NCBI GenBank assembly: GCA_030549495.1
Contig: JAUIRK010000673.1
Span: 1,054,001-1,118,000, forward strand
Direction of reading: 5' to 3'
Source of the DNA: Nectonema munidae
Taxonomy: Eukaryota; Nematomorpha; Nectonematoida; Nectonematidae
Length of the DNA stretch: 64,000 nt
Position 1 is the first letter of the stretch. The number at the start of each line of letters is the position of its first letter. The notes under the pieces are model-generated. The model was given only the letters and a program-made list of their open reading frames with translations, was not told the origin of the DNA and searched no databases. Shown piece after piece: positions 46,030 through 56,929 of this stretch. The position numbers were made by a program, and so were the translations under genes.

Positions 46030-47205
46030 TCTCAACAATCTTAACCCTAATGATTCCTTACTTTCAGCTAAGAAAAATATAATTCTACTTGAAATCTTGA
46101 ACCAAGAAATTGGCATCACTGGCTCTGCATTGGATTGGTTTCATCATATTTATCAGAAAGAGCCCAGCTTCTAAATATTGATGGTTTTCAATCAAGTTCT
46201 CTACCTTCTATATATGGAGTACCTATAGGTCCTTTTCTTTTTAACCTGTATCTGTATTCTCTCTTAAGAATTATTAAAAGTCAAAAGTTTTACTTTCATG
46301 CTTACGCTGATGATATTTATCTCCTGAAATCTTTTAAAGTTGAACATATCGAAAAAATTAAAGAAGAAGTTATCAACTTTTATGATGAATTTAAATTAGC
46401 TACAGAAGCATTATCACTTAAAATAAATAATGAAAAAAGCAAAGCAATCATTTTCCAAAAATGAAGTATTTATTCTGTGAGTCTTATTGGAGAGATTATA
46501 TTGAATGATCTTAGCAAGCTTAAGCTATCTGAATGCATTAACATTTTGGGTGTAAAACTTGATGTTCAATTGGAAATGAAAGAATATGTTAATTCAATTT
46601 TGTCTACAAGATATGCTGTTGTGAGAAAGCTGAGAAAAACTGCTAAATTTCTTGAACCTGAAAAAATTAAAACGGTAATGCACTATTTGTTATATCAAAG
46701 CTTGATTATTGTAATTGCCTTCTTTCTTCGTGTCATAAAATATTGCTGAAAAAACTTCAAATTCTTCAAAACACGTGTATTAGAGTTATAACTGGAAAAA
46801 GAAGATTTGAAAGTGTGCATAACCAGCTACGTGAATTTCACTGGCTTGAAATTGAAAAATGCTTCTCCTAACTTTTAAAATCTTAAAATACAAGGAGCCT
46901 GTATATTTGTATAAATGCTTACATCTAAATCCTTCCCATCACCTTGAATTAATTGTTCCGAGGTATCTCTCTTGTTCTGAGTAGATGAACATTTCAATTT
47001 ACTTGCCCAAAGTACTGGAATGCTTTACCACTTTATCTTCGTGAAATTCAGGACTCTAAACTCTTTAAATCTTCTCTCAAAACCTACTTTTTCAATGATT
47101 TTTATATATTATTTAACAATCTTCACATATATGCTTAATTCTCTTTTGCACAACTGTACAGACCATAACTGTGGCAGTAGTTGTGCGATATAAATAAACT
47201 TCTTC
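46030..47205 (+). mobile_element. CR1/L2-group LINE, 5'-truncated
   Basis: EILNQEIGITGSALDWF, then SYLSERAQLLNIDGFQSSSL, GVPIGPFLFNLYLYSLL, YADDIYLL, NNEKSKAIIF, ILGVKLDVQLEM and LLKKLQILQNTCIRVITGK, ending with WNALPLYLREIQDSKLFKSS and LKTYFF. This is the full RT-to-C-terminus order of CR1/L2-type LINEs. The active-site YADD is intact, but GVPQGSILGP has become GVPIGP. Three or more frame breaks. The 3' end AAATAAACTTCTTCTTC at 47190-47210 is a short repetitive tail. Endonuclease part missing. Confidence 0.78.
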
Positions 47206-47579
47206 TTCTATTTCTGTTATTATTTTTAACGTTTTCTTTATATATCCAATATCAATGTCATGTGCAACATGTCATTTATACATTAAAAATACCACATGTT
47301 TCTGTTCTGAATGTTTTAATATTTTCCATCCAGACTGACAAAATTTATCATCACAATTTTCAATTTTTTCTAGTTATTTTCTGTTTGTTTGTTTAGGTTG
47401 TAATTCTACAAATGGGCAATATAATTACTTGAGGGCACTAAAGGGATTATATATTAATTGTTTTAATCGGAAAAATATAACAGGTGCGCTTGTGGAAGAA
47501 ATTTTTTACGCTGCGTTGACTTTGATTATGATAATGTTTTAAAAGGAATAATACTGGCTTGAGAGTTGATAGTTTATCT

Positions 47580-48420
47580 TTAGATCTTTTAAAGAAAACC
47601 AATATGGCTAAAGATTTCGATACGGTTAAAATATCTGGTGATGGGAACTGATTTTTTAATGCACTTGTCCATTTATTTCGTTGGAAATGAACCTCTAAGT
47701 CAACATTTTAGACCAATAACAGCAATTGAATTCAACAAAAATTTGGCAAAATATATAGAACAAGTGAAGCAGTAAGATATATAAAGTCTCTCCTCATATA
47801 GAAGAGGAGTGCTTGAGTTGTTGTCGAATGCATGAAACATAAGCAAAAGTGCAGGGCCATCCGCATACCGCTTCTGCAATAGGAATTAAAATAAGAAGAG
47901 TGTATCCTGTATGAAATGAACATTCAGATAAGATTATTCCCATTTTAAACCTGAAACTAGCAAAATTAGAGCTGTATTAAATATTTTATGGTCAATCATG
48001 TATGAGAAGACTAATTATTGAATGCCAGATCATTTTGTATTAGTTATATCAAAGAAATGATAAGACGTTTAATTTACGTCCGTGTTTTGTCACTTGCTTA
48101 GTGTATCGAGATTCTGCTCTGATTAGAAAAAAGTCAAATGTATGTCCTATAATTTTAGGCCCAGTGTTTTTACATTGGGGTGGCAAATTTGAGAGTTACG
48201 CAAAAAAATTTCTCATCTATCTGTAAAATTTTCAGAAAATATTAATTTTGATATAACATCATCCAGTATGATTGTTGGTACTGACCTAGAAAAGGCCTCA
48301 CTCAAAGCAATAACACATTTTTTCCTAAAGCGTTTCTAATCTTCAGATTTTCTAAATGCTGCTAACGCCGAGGCTGGGAATAAGGATACGCTCTTATTCT
48401 CCTGGAAATGCCTCAAAAGG
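47580..48420 (+). mobile_element. MULE DNA-transposon relic with OTU-like domain
   Basis: On +, FDTVKISGDGN is followed by FFNALVHLF, then GNEPLSQHFRP, later MPDHFVLVIS: the OTU-protease pattern GDGNC..N...L...GNE..S..LR and (P)NHFV.LI. The catalytic Cys codon is a stop here. Downstream GPVFLHWGGKFESYAKKFL and SSSMIVGTDLEKASLKAITH, then FFPKAF, match the MULE transposase domain (GPVLLH...YS.FF and IGTDEE.AL..AI...P.A). Domain order is the same as in the minus-strand element at 59.7-62.1 kb. Many stops. Confidence 0.62.
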
Positions 48421-48944
48421 GAAGCGTCTTAAAAAGCCTCTGCCAGTAAATCTCTAGATCTGACTTCTCGTTGCGGAGTTGTTTCAAAATAAATGATCTA
48501 GAGGTAAAAAGAGGAGCTTTAACCTACAGCTTCGGATAGAACAAACTCGTTAGTCTTGGCGGAAAATTGTTCTAGGAGAAAATACTTCTGATTACAAATT
48601 GCCAATGTCTTGTGGTTTAAGCTCAAGGAAGAGCATTCGGCCATAAAACTTTAGCTCTATTTACTTATTATAATGATCCGAACAAACAAAGTGTACCTCA
48701 GAGTACTCCGTGGGCTTATCCAATTGCCTAAGTCAAAAAGAATGTTGGAAAAACTTGCAAGAGAAGGGAGAAAGACTGGAGATTTGCTATGTGGAATGCG
48801 GGATCGAAGGAATAGAGTTGATAGAAGAAATGAAGAAAAGAAACATAGAAAGAAAATAGGTGAAGGGTTTAAAATTTTCAGTGAAAAGTTAAACAAAAAG
48901 AATGGAGTATGAATCGATTCGAATCAAGCTAGAGGGAGAAGATG
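48421..48944. other. Region downstream of the MULE relic, origin uncertain
   Basis: A + frame contains TYYNDPNKQSVPQSTPWAYP near 48655-48725 and another open frame is at 48673-48912. They look like decayed element sequence, but I cannot name the family. Confidence 0.35.
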
Positions 48945-48985
48945 AGCTTCGCCCCCCCCCCCCTCCCTAATAATTTTCTATAAGC
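48945..48985 (+). repeat. Oligo-C repeat-family copy
   Basis: GCTTCG, a run of 14 C, TCCCTAATAATTTTCT: same layout as the oligo-C copies near 51.1, 51.3, 51.5 and 53.25 kb (C run followed within about 5 bases by AAYAATTTT). Confidence 0.5.
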
Positions 48986-49197
48986 AAGAGTTGCTGCTTG
49001 TTTTTAAAGCATGTATGATGATCGCATTATAGGATGTAATGATAATTTATATAATAATAATAATCCATTGTAGTATTTTTGAGCAAACACAGGTTAATGA
49101 TCTACTAGATTTTCTAATCTTCTTCTGTCACAGTGATTCTATTTCTCTTTCTGTCTCCTTCTCTGTTTTTCTTTTCCGCTTTCTCTGCTAAAACTCA

Positions 49198-49285
49198 ATC
49201 ATCACTCAAGCTCTCTTCTCTCATTCAAGCTCTCTTCTTTCACTCTAGCTCTCTTCTCTTGTTTAAGCTCTCTTCTCTCAAATTT
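49198..49285 (+). repeat. Tandem repeat, 20-bp CT-rich unit, four copies
   Basis: Four consecutive units of the form TCAAGCTCTCTTCTCTCATT with one to four differences each, inside a longer pyrimidine-rich tract starting near 49140. Confidence 0.75.
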
Positions 49286-49299
49286 GTATTTAGAGTTAA

Positions 49300-50459
49300 A
49301 TTAAAAATAATTCTATTTTATCTCATTAGAAACTAGTTTTTAGAGCAATATAAGTTCAATATTTTCAGAACCTTTTTTAATGATACCAAAGTTCAGTTAT
49401 TCAAAACAATCACAGAGATTTTTGGTAAAAATTTAGTTCCATCAATACACCAAACATTTTGCAAAAATGAAAATTTATTTATGTTTTTAAATGAGAGAAA
49501 AATAGGTTTCAATCATTAAAATTTTATATCAATGAATTTGTCAGACTCACGTTAAATAATTTTTTCAACAAAGGTCACTTAATCTTTGTCAGTACGCTTG
49601 TTACATTTTGTAACATTTGAAAACTTTAATATTTTCAAGTCAAGAAATTTTTTTTCAATAGCTATTTGGAATTAATATTTTGACTAGCTATTCAGTTTAA
49701 AAGCAAAAATACTCTATTTGTTTAATATTTGAGCAGAGATATTTTTTATAATGTTCGATTGTTAAATTTTGTAAGTAACACTGTACATAATTAATTAAAT
49801 AATTTTTATTAATAAAATTTGTTGATTATTATAATAAAAATATAATATCGAAACAAAATGTTTCAGTTGTTAAAAATGTACTTGATCTATTTATGACAGC
49901 TGTCAGAATTTTATTTGTAGACAGAGTCAAAAAACGCAAAGATTTTCTTGTTCTCGTATACTATGATTTTTATGATTATTGTTTGTTTAAATAGTTTTTT
50001 TAATGATTTTGTGTTCTTGGACTTAAATAATTTTATGAAAAGTGATTAAACTACCATTTTTTGTATTCTATGATTCCTTACAACATGTAAAAAATACAAG
50101 CGTTACCAAATCACTCTATAAGGGTTAGCTACTTCAACGTTGGCTTTGTTGCTTATAAAAACTTGAAAATATCAAATAAACTATCTCATTTTTTATGCCT
50201 GCTATTTCTTTGAAATTATTCTGAGAACAGATGGTTCCATTTTAAAATAGTGAAAATTGCTTTATTAATTTATTTTGTTTCCTTTTTATTTTTTAATTTT
50301 ATTTTTTCAATTTTGAGTAAAAGGTAAAGTAAATGTAACGTGGGTGTGTTTTCTATGACAAGGCACTGATGTACCGCTTATGTCAAACTATGAACAAATT
50401 GGTATCGATGAGTAATCGAATCCAGAGGCTTCCGTGCTGACTCCATCATTTCAACCAAC
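49300..50459. other. AT-rich stretch, nothing recognised
   Basis: Short frames only. If the exon at 50460-50576 belongs to ash1, this is intron. Confidence 0.45.
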
Positions 50460-50576
50460 CTGTCATAGAGTATGCTGTGGGGATACGTCAAATTAGTTTT
50501 CAAAAAACTTAAGTTATACTGTAATTTTTTTAGTTTTTGCTGAAGCTCTATAGCTTTTTCTGATAGACTTTTTTCC
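50460..50576 (-). CDS. Possible further upstream ash1 exon (coiled coil)
   Basis: The acceptor ATAATTTTTAG opens EKSLSEKAIELQQKLKKLQY, then NLSFLKTNLTYPHSILYD, with a donor GACAG|GTTGGT. Exit phase 2 equals the entry phase of the 45.2 kb exon, which would give ILYD-S-DCPVLM. The heptad-like EKAIELQQKLKKL predicts a short coiled coil. If that donor is not used, the frame reads on to a TAA at 50378. Joining to ash1 is inference from phase alone across a 5.2-kb intron. Confidence 0.38.
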
Positions 50577-51084
50577 CTAAAAATTATTATAAAAGGCAAA
50601 TCATTGCAAAATGTTAAAAGTTATTTTACTTTTTGTAGATTTTTGTAGCTTGCACCAATTTAGCTTTTAAAATATTTTTGAATGATGCTGAGAAAAACAA
50701 AGTAATGCAATCTTAATTTATTTTTTGATTTTTGTTTGCACAATTTTATCTTTATTTTATACCCTTTTTTGAGAGTCTAACGATTTATTTTTTAGAAAGA
50801 AGAAATAGAACAACTGAAAATTAATGGATGATTTTTTTCATTCAATAAAATTTTCAATTTTTTTATTGTTAATTGATATCTTTACCCCTTTTCTACACAT
50901 AATTTGGAGATGGTACGCATCTATTTTAAGTGAGAAAGAAGGAGCTATATATAAGTCCTCATTCATTGTTGACTGTAAGCTTAATAGGGCGGGGGTTAAA
51001 GTTTACATTAAGCTTAATTAAGAATGAAATAGAAAAGACAAGAGAAGAGTAGGAATTCAGAAAAATTTGTTGTCTTTTTTGGAA

Positions 51085-51575
51085 GACGCTTGAAAGTCCG
51101 CCCCCTCGAATAATTTCAAGGATGTGCGCCTCTGAATCAATCACATTTTTTAATATAAACATCGCAGGGTGTCTAGTAGACTACATTCACTCATATAAAA
51201 CTCTCCAACATTCAGTTATTTGTTTTCAGTTGTTTTCTCTATCAATCAAATATCCTTTTATGAATTCCTGTAGTGTGCCTGATAGACTACTTCATTTTCA
51301 AATTAAAGGCCTATTAGCCCCCCCCCCCCCCAACAATTTTGGATTTTTAAACTAGTGTATATGCGATATGCCAATTCAATTATTATTTTCGCTGGAAGTA
51401 TAGTATTTAAATTTCACAATTTTGTAAAAAAATATAAAGTAGTCTTATAAATTTAGGTATGCGCTGAATACACTCTATTTTAAGGATTGCTTGAATATTT
51501 GGTCTCCCAGACCAGTAATTTTGAAAATTGCAAAAAAAAATTCGCCCCCAATAATTTTGAGGATGTGCGCCCCTG
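51085..51575 (+). repeat. Cluster of three oligo-C / GGATGTGCGCC repeat copies
   Basis: Copies: 51098-51133 (CCGCCCCCTCGAATAATTTC then AAGGATGTGCGCCTCTG), 51318-51345 (run of 14 C then AACAATTTTGG) and 51542-51575 (CGCCCCCAATAATTTTGAGG then ATGTGCGCCCCTG). The shared core is C-run, AATAATTTT, GAGGATGTGCGCC. The third copy ends exactly where LINE coding sequence begins. Confidence 0.6.
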
Positions 51576-52430
51576 GATGAAGTATTGCAGCAAATCAGGA
51601 AGATGAAGAATTATAGAGCAACTGGACTTAGTGAGATTAGCATTGATATGATTAAAGCAGGAGGACATGAAACGATAACATGGATGGTAGATCTACTAAA
51701 AAGAGATTGGATTGAAGAAAAAATACCTAAAGACTGAAGGAAAAGCCTACTAGTACCCATCTGGAAAAAGAAAGGTCATGTCTTAGAATATGATAGCTAT
51801 CGTGGGGTGAAGTTACTGGAACACAGACTGAAAATACTAGAAAGAATTTTGGACAAGCGAATACGGGTGAAAAATTTCAAATACTTAGGAATCCAAATTA
51901 TGGATAATGGAAGCTTTGAAAGGGACGTCAAAGCAAAAGTCAATGCCAACTGGTTAAAATGAAAAGAGGTTAAAGCGATTTTATGAGTGATAAAAGAATA
52001 CCAATGAAAACTCAAAACGAAGATTAAACCACAATTGTTCGACCGCTCTTGACATATGGTTGTGAATGAAAGCTTGAAGAAAAAAAATAAAAGAAAATTA
52101 ATGGCGACTGAAATGAAGATGCTTAGAAGAATGATGGTGGTAACTCTAAGAGACAAAAAAAGAAATGAGGAAGGCGGGAATTGAGATAAGTGTGCTGGCA
52201 TATTTTAAGGAAGAAGCAAGATGATGTGGTGCGCCAAACTATGGAAAAGAAAGTGAGTGCAAAAAGAAGCAGAGGGAGACAACGAAAAAGATGGAGAGAT
52301 GGGCTGAATGAGCGACTACAGCAGCTTGGACTGACAGAGAGAATGCTTTTCCAGCTTGGACTGACTCAAAGAAGACGCCGCAATGGACAGAGAGAAGTGA
52401 AGACAACAGATAAGGTGTAGGCAAAGAAGA
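51576..52430 (+). mobile_element. LINE relic lacking the catalytic palm (RTE/endonuclease-RT type)
   Basis: DEVLQQIRKMKNYRATGLSE, IDMIKAGG, IPKD, SLLVPIWKKKGHVLEYDSYR and GVKLLEHRLKILERILDKRI cover the RT fingers. The sequence then jumps to KNFKYLGIQIMDNGSFERDV, the thumb, so the FADD palm is deleted. The tail ILRKKQDDVVRQTMEKKVSA, KRSRGRQRKRWRDGLNERLQ and LGLTERMLF is the usual C-terminal end (GRP.KRW.D....D...LGL). Several stops. Confidence 0.7.
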
Positions 52431-53240
52431 TGGCAAGTGACACTACTGTATCAGTAGACAAAAGAAGTTTAAATGATCGTTTTATAAGACTAAGTGAGTT
52501 GGATAAAAATTTTGGATTGCAATAGAACTTTTTAAATTTACAATATCACATGGTTATGAAGTTTTCCCAAATTTACAAATTAGCTTTTGTTGTTTCTATG
52601 GCATCTTGTCAAAAAAGTATCTTTCAGCAAACTTAAATTGATAAAAAAAAATTATCCATTCAGCACTAGGAGTGAGAGTAGCTAAGTAATTTAGCTTTAC
52701 TCAGATTTGAAAAAGAAGAATTTAAAAGAAAAATGTTGATGATGTAATTGAAAAATTTTGAACAAAAACACTAAGCGAATATCACGAATTTAGAAATGTT
52801 AATAAACGTTTCTATTTTCTTTATAAAATTATGTTATATTATAAAGTTTATTTATTAGGAAGTTACATAAAAAACATTGGATTATAGTAATGGGTTTAAA
52901 TTTGTTTGAGATAAAAGTTTTTACTGTGAAATGTTTAGAAATCAGATGTATTTTTAGTAAGTTTTAAAAAGATAGCTTACTATTCTAGCCAAGTATCTTT
53001 TATAATAGGGGGGCTGAGTAAAGCGCTTGCCCCACTGTCCATCAATACATCGGCAGGCTACCGATATAAGATGATTTTTTTTCTTGCTGAGCTAAAGGGT
53101 TGTGATGCTATCACAATTACAAATAAGGTAAGATTTGATAAAATCAAAGCAGTTATCTATAGCTATGATGGGATTAGGAGCTGAAAGTTATGTCATCATT
53201 TAATGTAATAATAATGTATTCATCATACAAAAATTATCAG
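52431..53240. other. AT-rich stretch, nothing recognised
   Basis: Possible 3' UTR remains of the preceding LINE in the first 100 bases; no other feature. Confidence 0.4.
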
Positions 53241-53246
53241 TTCATC

Positions 53247-53310
53247 TCCCCCCCCCCCCCCCCCCCCCCTCTCCCCTTACAATTTTCAGATGTGTGCTCA
53301 TGATACACCT
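53247..53310 (+). repeat. Oligo-C repeat-family copy with a run of about 22 C
   Basis: CATCT, about 22 consecutive C, TCTCCCCTTACAATTTTCAG then ATGTGTGCTCATGA: the same core as the copies near 51.1-51.6 kb (C run, AATTTT, GATGTGYGC). Confidence 0.55.
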
Positions 53311-53611
53311 AGTAATTGCAATTTAAATATTATTCACTTATGTCTACAAAAAAATTTGGAAATTACGATAAAATTATATACTTAAGAATAATAGACTATA
53401 TTTTTGGAAAAAGAAAAAATTAAAAGAAGCACCATTAATTTATTAAAGCAAGCGGAATGGCAAAAAAAATAAATTTGATTTATTGACGCAGCTTGTAAGA
53501 CGCAGAAAAATAATTTTTCTAATAAAAATCATAGTCTTGATCAATTCATATGAATAATAATACATTTGTTATTGATTATTAAATAATTATTGATAATAAT
53601 CAATAATTTAA

Positions 53612-53800
53612 TTGGGGGCGTGAGTATTCGTTGGTTAGATACTGTGTTTCGATAACTTAAGGTCTTGGGTTCTATCTCGTATCAAGCCTATTTTCCTCAT
53701 AGTTCGAAACTTCTCGATGAATTATCTTCTTGATGAACACACCCCACGGTACCTTTACCTATTGCTTAGTTAATATTTAACTACATGAATTGCCAGGTAT
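53612..53800 (+). mobile_element. Probable tRNA-derived SINE
   Basis: GGGGGCGTGAGTATTCG, then TTGGTTAGATACTG (A-box-like) and, about 32 bases on, TTGGGTTCTATCTC (B-box-like), arranged as in a tRNA head. The tail is of unknown origin and the 3' end is not defined. No target duplication was found, so it is less sure than the SINE at 21.8 kb, from which it differs in sequence. Confidence 0.45.
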
Positions 53801-53939
53801 AATCTGCCGTTTTAAATATTGGGTACCGAATAATCGTATTAATTTAAAAAATATCTTTTACAATATTACTTGATTCCCCTTCACTTCAGAAATTATGTGT
53901 CTAGTAAGATCACAGGAGACAACAAAATATTTATATAAT

Positions 53940-55015
53940 TTAATTTGTAGGTGGGTACACTTGTCTAGATTCAGTTAGGTGTATATTTGAGGTTAAGTAG
54001 TCTACGAGGGAGTTTTCTGGTATATTTAGGTAAGCACGGCACCAGCATAGATGTATGTGGAAATGTTTTGTAAGATTAATTATGGAGGAGGAGAGTTGAA
54101 ATGAGGCAAAGGGGATGTTGTGTGAAAGAGAAAGATCCTGGATTATGTTTTGTACATCGGTAAGGAAATGGATTGCAGTAAAGTCGGGAAAGAAGTAGTT
54201 GATTTTGTTGATAATCATAGTGTAAGCGTGTAGAAGGCTGAAGATTTCGCATTCTGAGATTGAAAGTAGATGATTTAATCGAGAGCGATGGGTGTGAAAG
54301 GGGCGAGTGAAAGAGCGTTTGAAGAAGACGTAAGGGGTCGTTCACAATTGACGTCAACTAAAACGGGGGGGGGGGGGGGTATCCAAAGTTGACATAAGTC
54401 GATTTTGTTAAGTGATGATATATCTAAAAGTTGACATGAGGGGGGGGGGGGGGTTGAAATTTATCAAAAAAAAGGTTGACGTCAATTTTGAACGACCCCT
54501 TAAGCAAAGGAAACACTGAGGGGTTTCTTTGAGGCGTCTGTCAAGATACGTAGGGATGTTGGTGAAGAGTTAGAACGAAAGTGTAAAATTGATTGTTTTG
54601 CAAAAAATTAGTTTTTGCATATAGAGATTTTGAATGGATTTTGTGCAGATAGGTGAGTTAAAAGAGATGGATATATTGAGGGATGAACTATGTAGTTAGC
54701 TAGTATTAGTAGAATAGTGTTGTGGGGCGTGGTTGGGAGAAAGGGGGAAGAAAGTTGTTGTATGTCAAGATGAAGCCCTTAATAATAGTTTTTTGAGATG
54801 AAATTGTAATGGTAGGGTGTTTGTTATAATTTCTAGGCATTGTGTGGAAGTAGTACGATATGCGTTGGTGATTCAAAGTAGGCAGAGACAGTGTATTTTG
54901 TTAAGAAAATGGATGGTTGTAGGGTCTTTTAAGGAGATGTAGCAGGAAAGAATTCCGTATTGAATAACTGGGACGATTGAGGATGAGTATATCTATTTGG
55001 GACTGAGGCCCCATT
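53940..55015 (-). mobile_element. Decayed RNase H-bearing LINE, C-rich sense strand
   Basis: Read on -, IQYGILSCYI, then KIHCLCLL, ITNAYRTTSTQCLEIITNTL and PLQFHLKKLLLRA match the RT-to-RNase H linker (Q...L.ITGAYRTTS..AL....LPL). After a nested MITE, FTAIHFLTDVQNIIQDLSLS, LTKHFHIHLCWCRAYLNIPE and NSLVDYLTSNIHL match RNase H (I.TDS...I..L, I.L.W...H.GI.GNE.AD). The sense strand is nearly devoid of G, as in the LINE at 19.5-21.6 kb, and the two overlap in content. Stops throughout. Confidence 0.65.
54333..54500. mobile_element. TA-flanked palindromic MITE nested in a LINE
   Basis: Ends AGGGGTCGTTCACAATTGAC and the inverse of AGGGGTCGTTCAAAATTGAC differ at one position and are followed by GTCAAC in both. 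The unit is flanked by TA at 54331-54332 and 54501-54502. It also contains G runs of 15 and 13. 168 bp, non-coding; Tc1/mariner-type duplication. It sits between the RT-end and RNase H parts of the LINE relic. Confidence 0.82.
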
Positions 55016-56929
55016 TATAAGGGGTAATACTAAAATATGGGCAGAAATAGGCAGGAATGTTTAAATTATTTTAAACCTGTGTTTTCACTTTTACATAAGT
55101 AAATTTATTATCTTATTCAGCAATAATAAGTTTTATAAAATTTTTTATTTGTTTTAACTTTTTTATTTAAAATTTTATTTTTTTACAACACACTAAATCC
55201 GATTATAGTTATGGGCATTATATTTTGGTACTTATCTGAAAATTTATCGTCTGCTTTCCTATAAATTTTCATATGACTTTACTCACACGATTTATGTTTT
55301 TTGGGTCATCTCGAGACATAATGCTAGAAACTTTTAAAGTAGCTGTTAAACTTTTTAATTTCTTTAATTTTTGAATATGCTTAAATTAAAATGTCAATAT
55401 TGCTTATTCAAATTTTATTATTTTCCAAAATTAATATTTTTTGATAAATCTTTTAAGATATTTAAAAAAGTTAGCTAAAAATTATAGAAGTTTTTTTTAA
55501 TTTTTCACTTTTTGTTATTTTTTGAAATAAGTTGAACCAAAAGAACGTTAATTTGTTGTTTTAAGACATTTAAATATTTTTCGCTTTCAGAGGAAAATTA
55601 AGTTTACTTTTAAAAATCTAAAGTTTTAAAATTTTATTTTTTATTATCAAATTAAAAATTTTTTTCAATAAAATTTTACTTTTTTATAAGTTACAGTTTA
55701 ACATAGGGCTAAGATTGATATTATGGAAGCCTTAAAATTAAACGATTTTTTATGTAGGGATCCAATACATATTTTAACTATAGTATTAAGTAAAATCTTG
55801 ATTTTTAATATTACAAATACTTTTTTTTATAAAATACTGAAAAAATCTTGCTATAAGGAGACCGTTTTTAATAATAATTTTCATTTAATATTGATTATTA
55901 GGAATAGCTTTTTGCAAAAAAAATTGAGGCGCGTTTTATAATAATATTCATTTGCCAAATTTATATGAATTTAATTGAACCTTTAAGTGAAATGTGTACC
56001 CTATTGGTGAAGGTATTTTTGTCAATCCATACATAAGTAATCAATACTATATCAATAGCTAATATGCGGTTAATCCAAAAATACATGTGCTTTTTGCCTA
56101 TAAATTGTCTCCATATTCAACAATACATTTCAATTTTATATATTTGAGCCAAATCTCAATTCAAGACGAGTTCAAATCAAGTTTGCAGAAACTCTCAAAG
56201 TTTGAATTGGAATTTTTTTCATTTCACCTTAAATTTTTGAATGTTCTTTAATACCCTTATTGATGTTACATCATATCTTATATATTGAATGATAAATAAA
56301 GTATCCACTTTATTAAAAATTATGATAAAACTTTTAAATTTTTTAGGAAAAAGATTTAGTGATACAAATTTTAAGATGACCGGGTAATACTAAGTAGTTC
56401 AAAAGGCTTGTATTTATCGTACAAATTTTTTCTTTTTATTATATCTTGTTCACATACTATATTTTTTTAATTCTTTTTAACGTATATTTCTTATTTAGAA
56501 TTCACATAAGTAAATAAATTTCATCCAAATTTCATCAATGTCAAACCTTCAAAATAGGTTATACCTGCATCATTTTTAAAGGACATAATAAAGATTTTTG
56601 ACGTCTACTCTAACTAGACCGAGAAATCCACTAGATTCCTCCCTTCTTTTTTCTATATTTTAAAAAATCAAAACTTTTAGTGTTTTTTGTTCAATTCTTT
56701 TTCCTTAATTTAATCTTTGCCTATGCTAACTAAAGAGACTACCTTGAATCAGAAGTCTCGATGGACCTCCATTCTTTTGGTACAAAATTTCCTTTATGCC
56801 TTAATGTCTAATTTTATGATCATCTTTGTTGAATTATAAAAGGTTATCACACTTCATCATCTAAAACAATGTATATAAATATAAATGTTCAAGAGTGTAT
56901 CTAATATGGGGATTAAATTTTAATTTATC
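55016..56929. other. AT-rich stretch, nothing recognised
   Basis: Low-complexity A/T sequence with short frames only. Confidence 0.5.

Noticed and set aside
48657-48896. 79-codon minus-strand frame rich in Phe/Leu/Ser
   Set aside because: Overlaps a basic plus-strand frame of equal length; neither matches a family, and the low complexity suggests chance.
51797-52201. 134-codon minus-strand frame with hydrophobic stretches
   Set aside because: Antisense of LINE reverse-transcriptase sequence; apparent membrane segments are an artefact of reversing Lys-rich codons.
54076-54357. 93-codon minus-strand frame
   Set aside because: Alternative frame of the RNase H LINE; the overlapping frame 53940-54218 carries the recognisable RNase H motifs.
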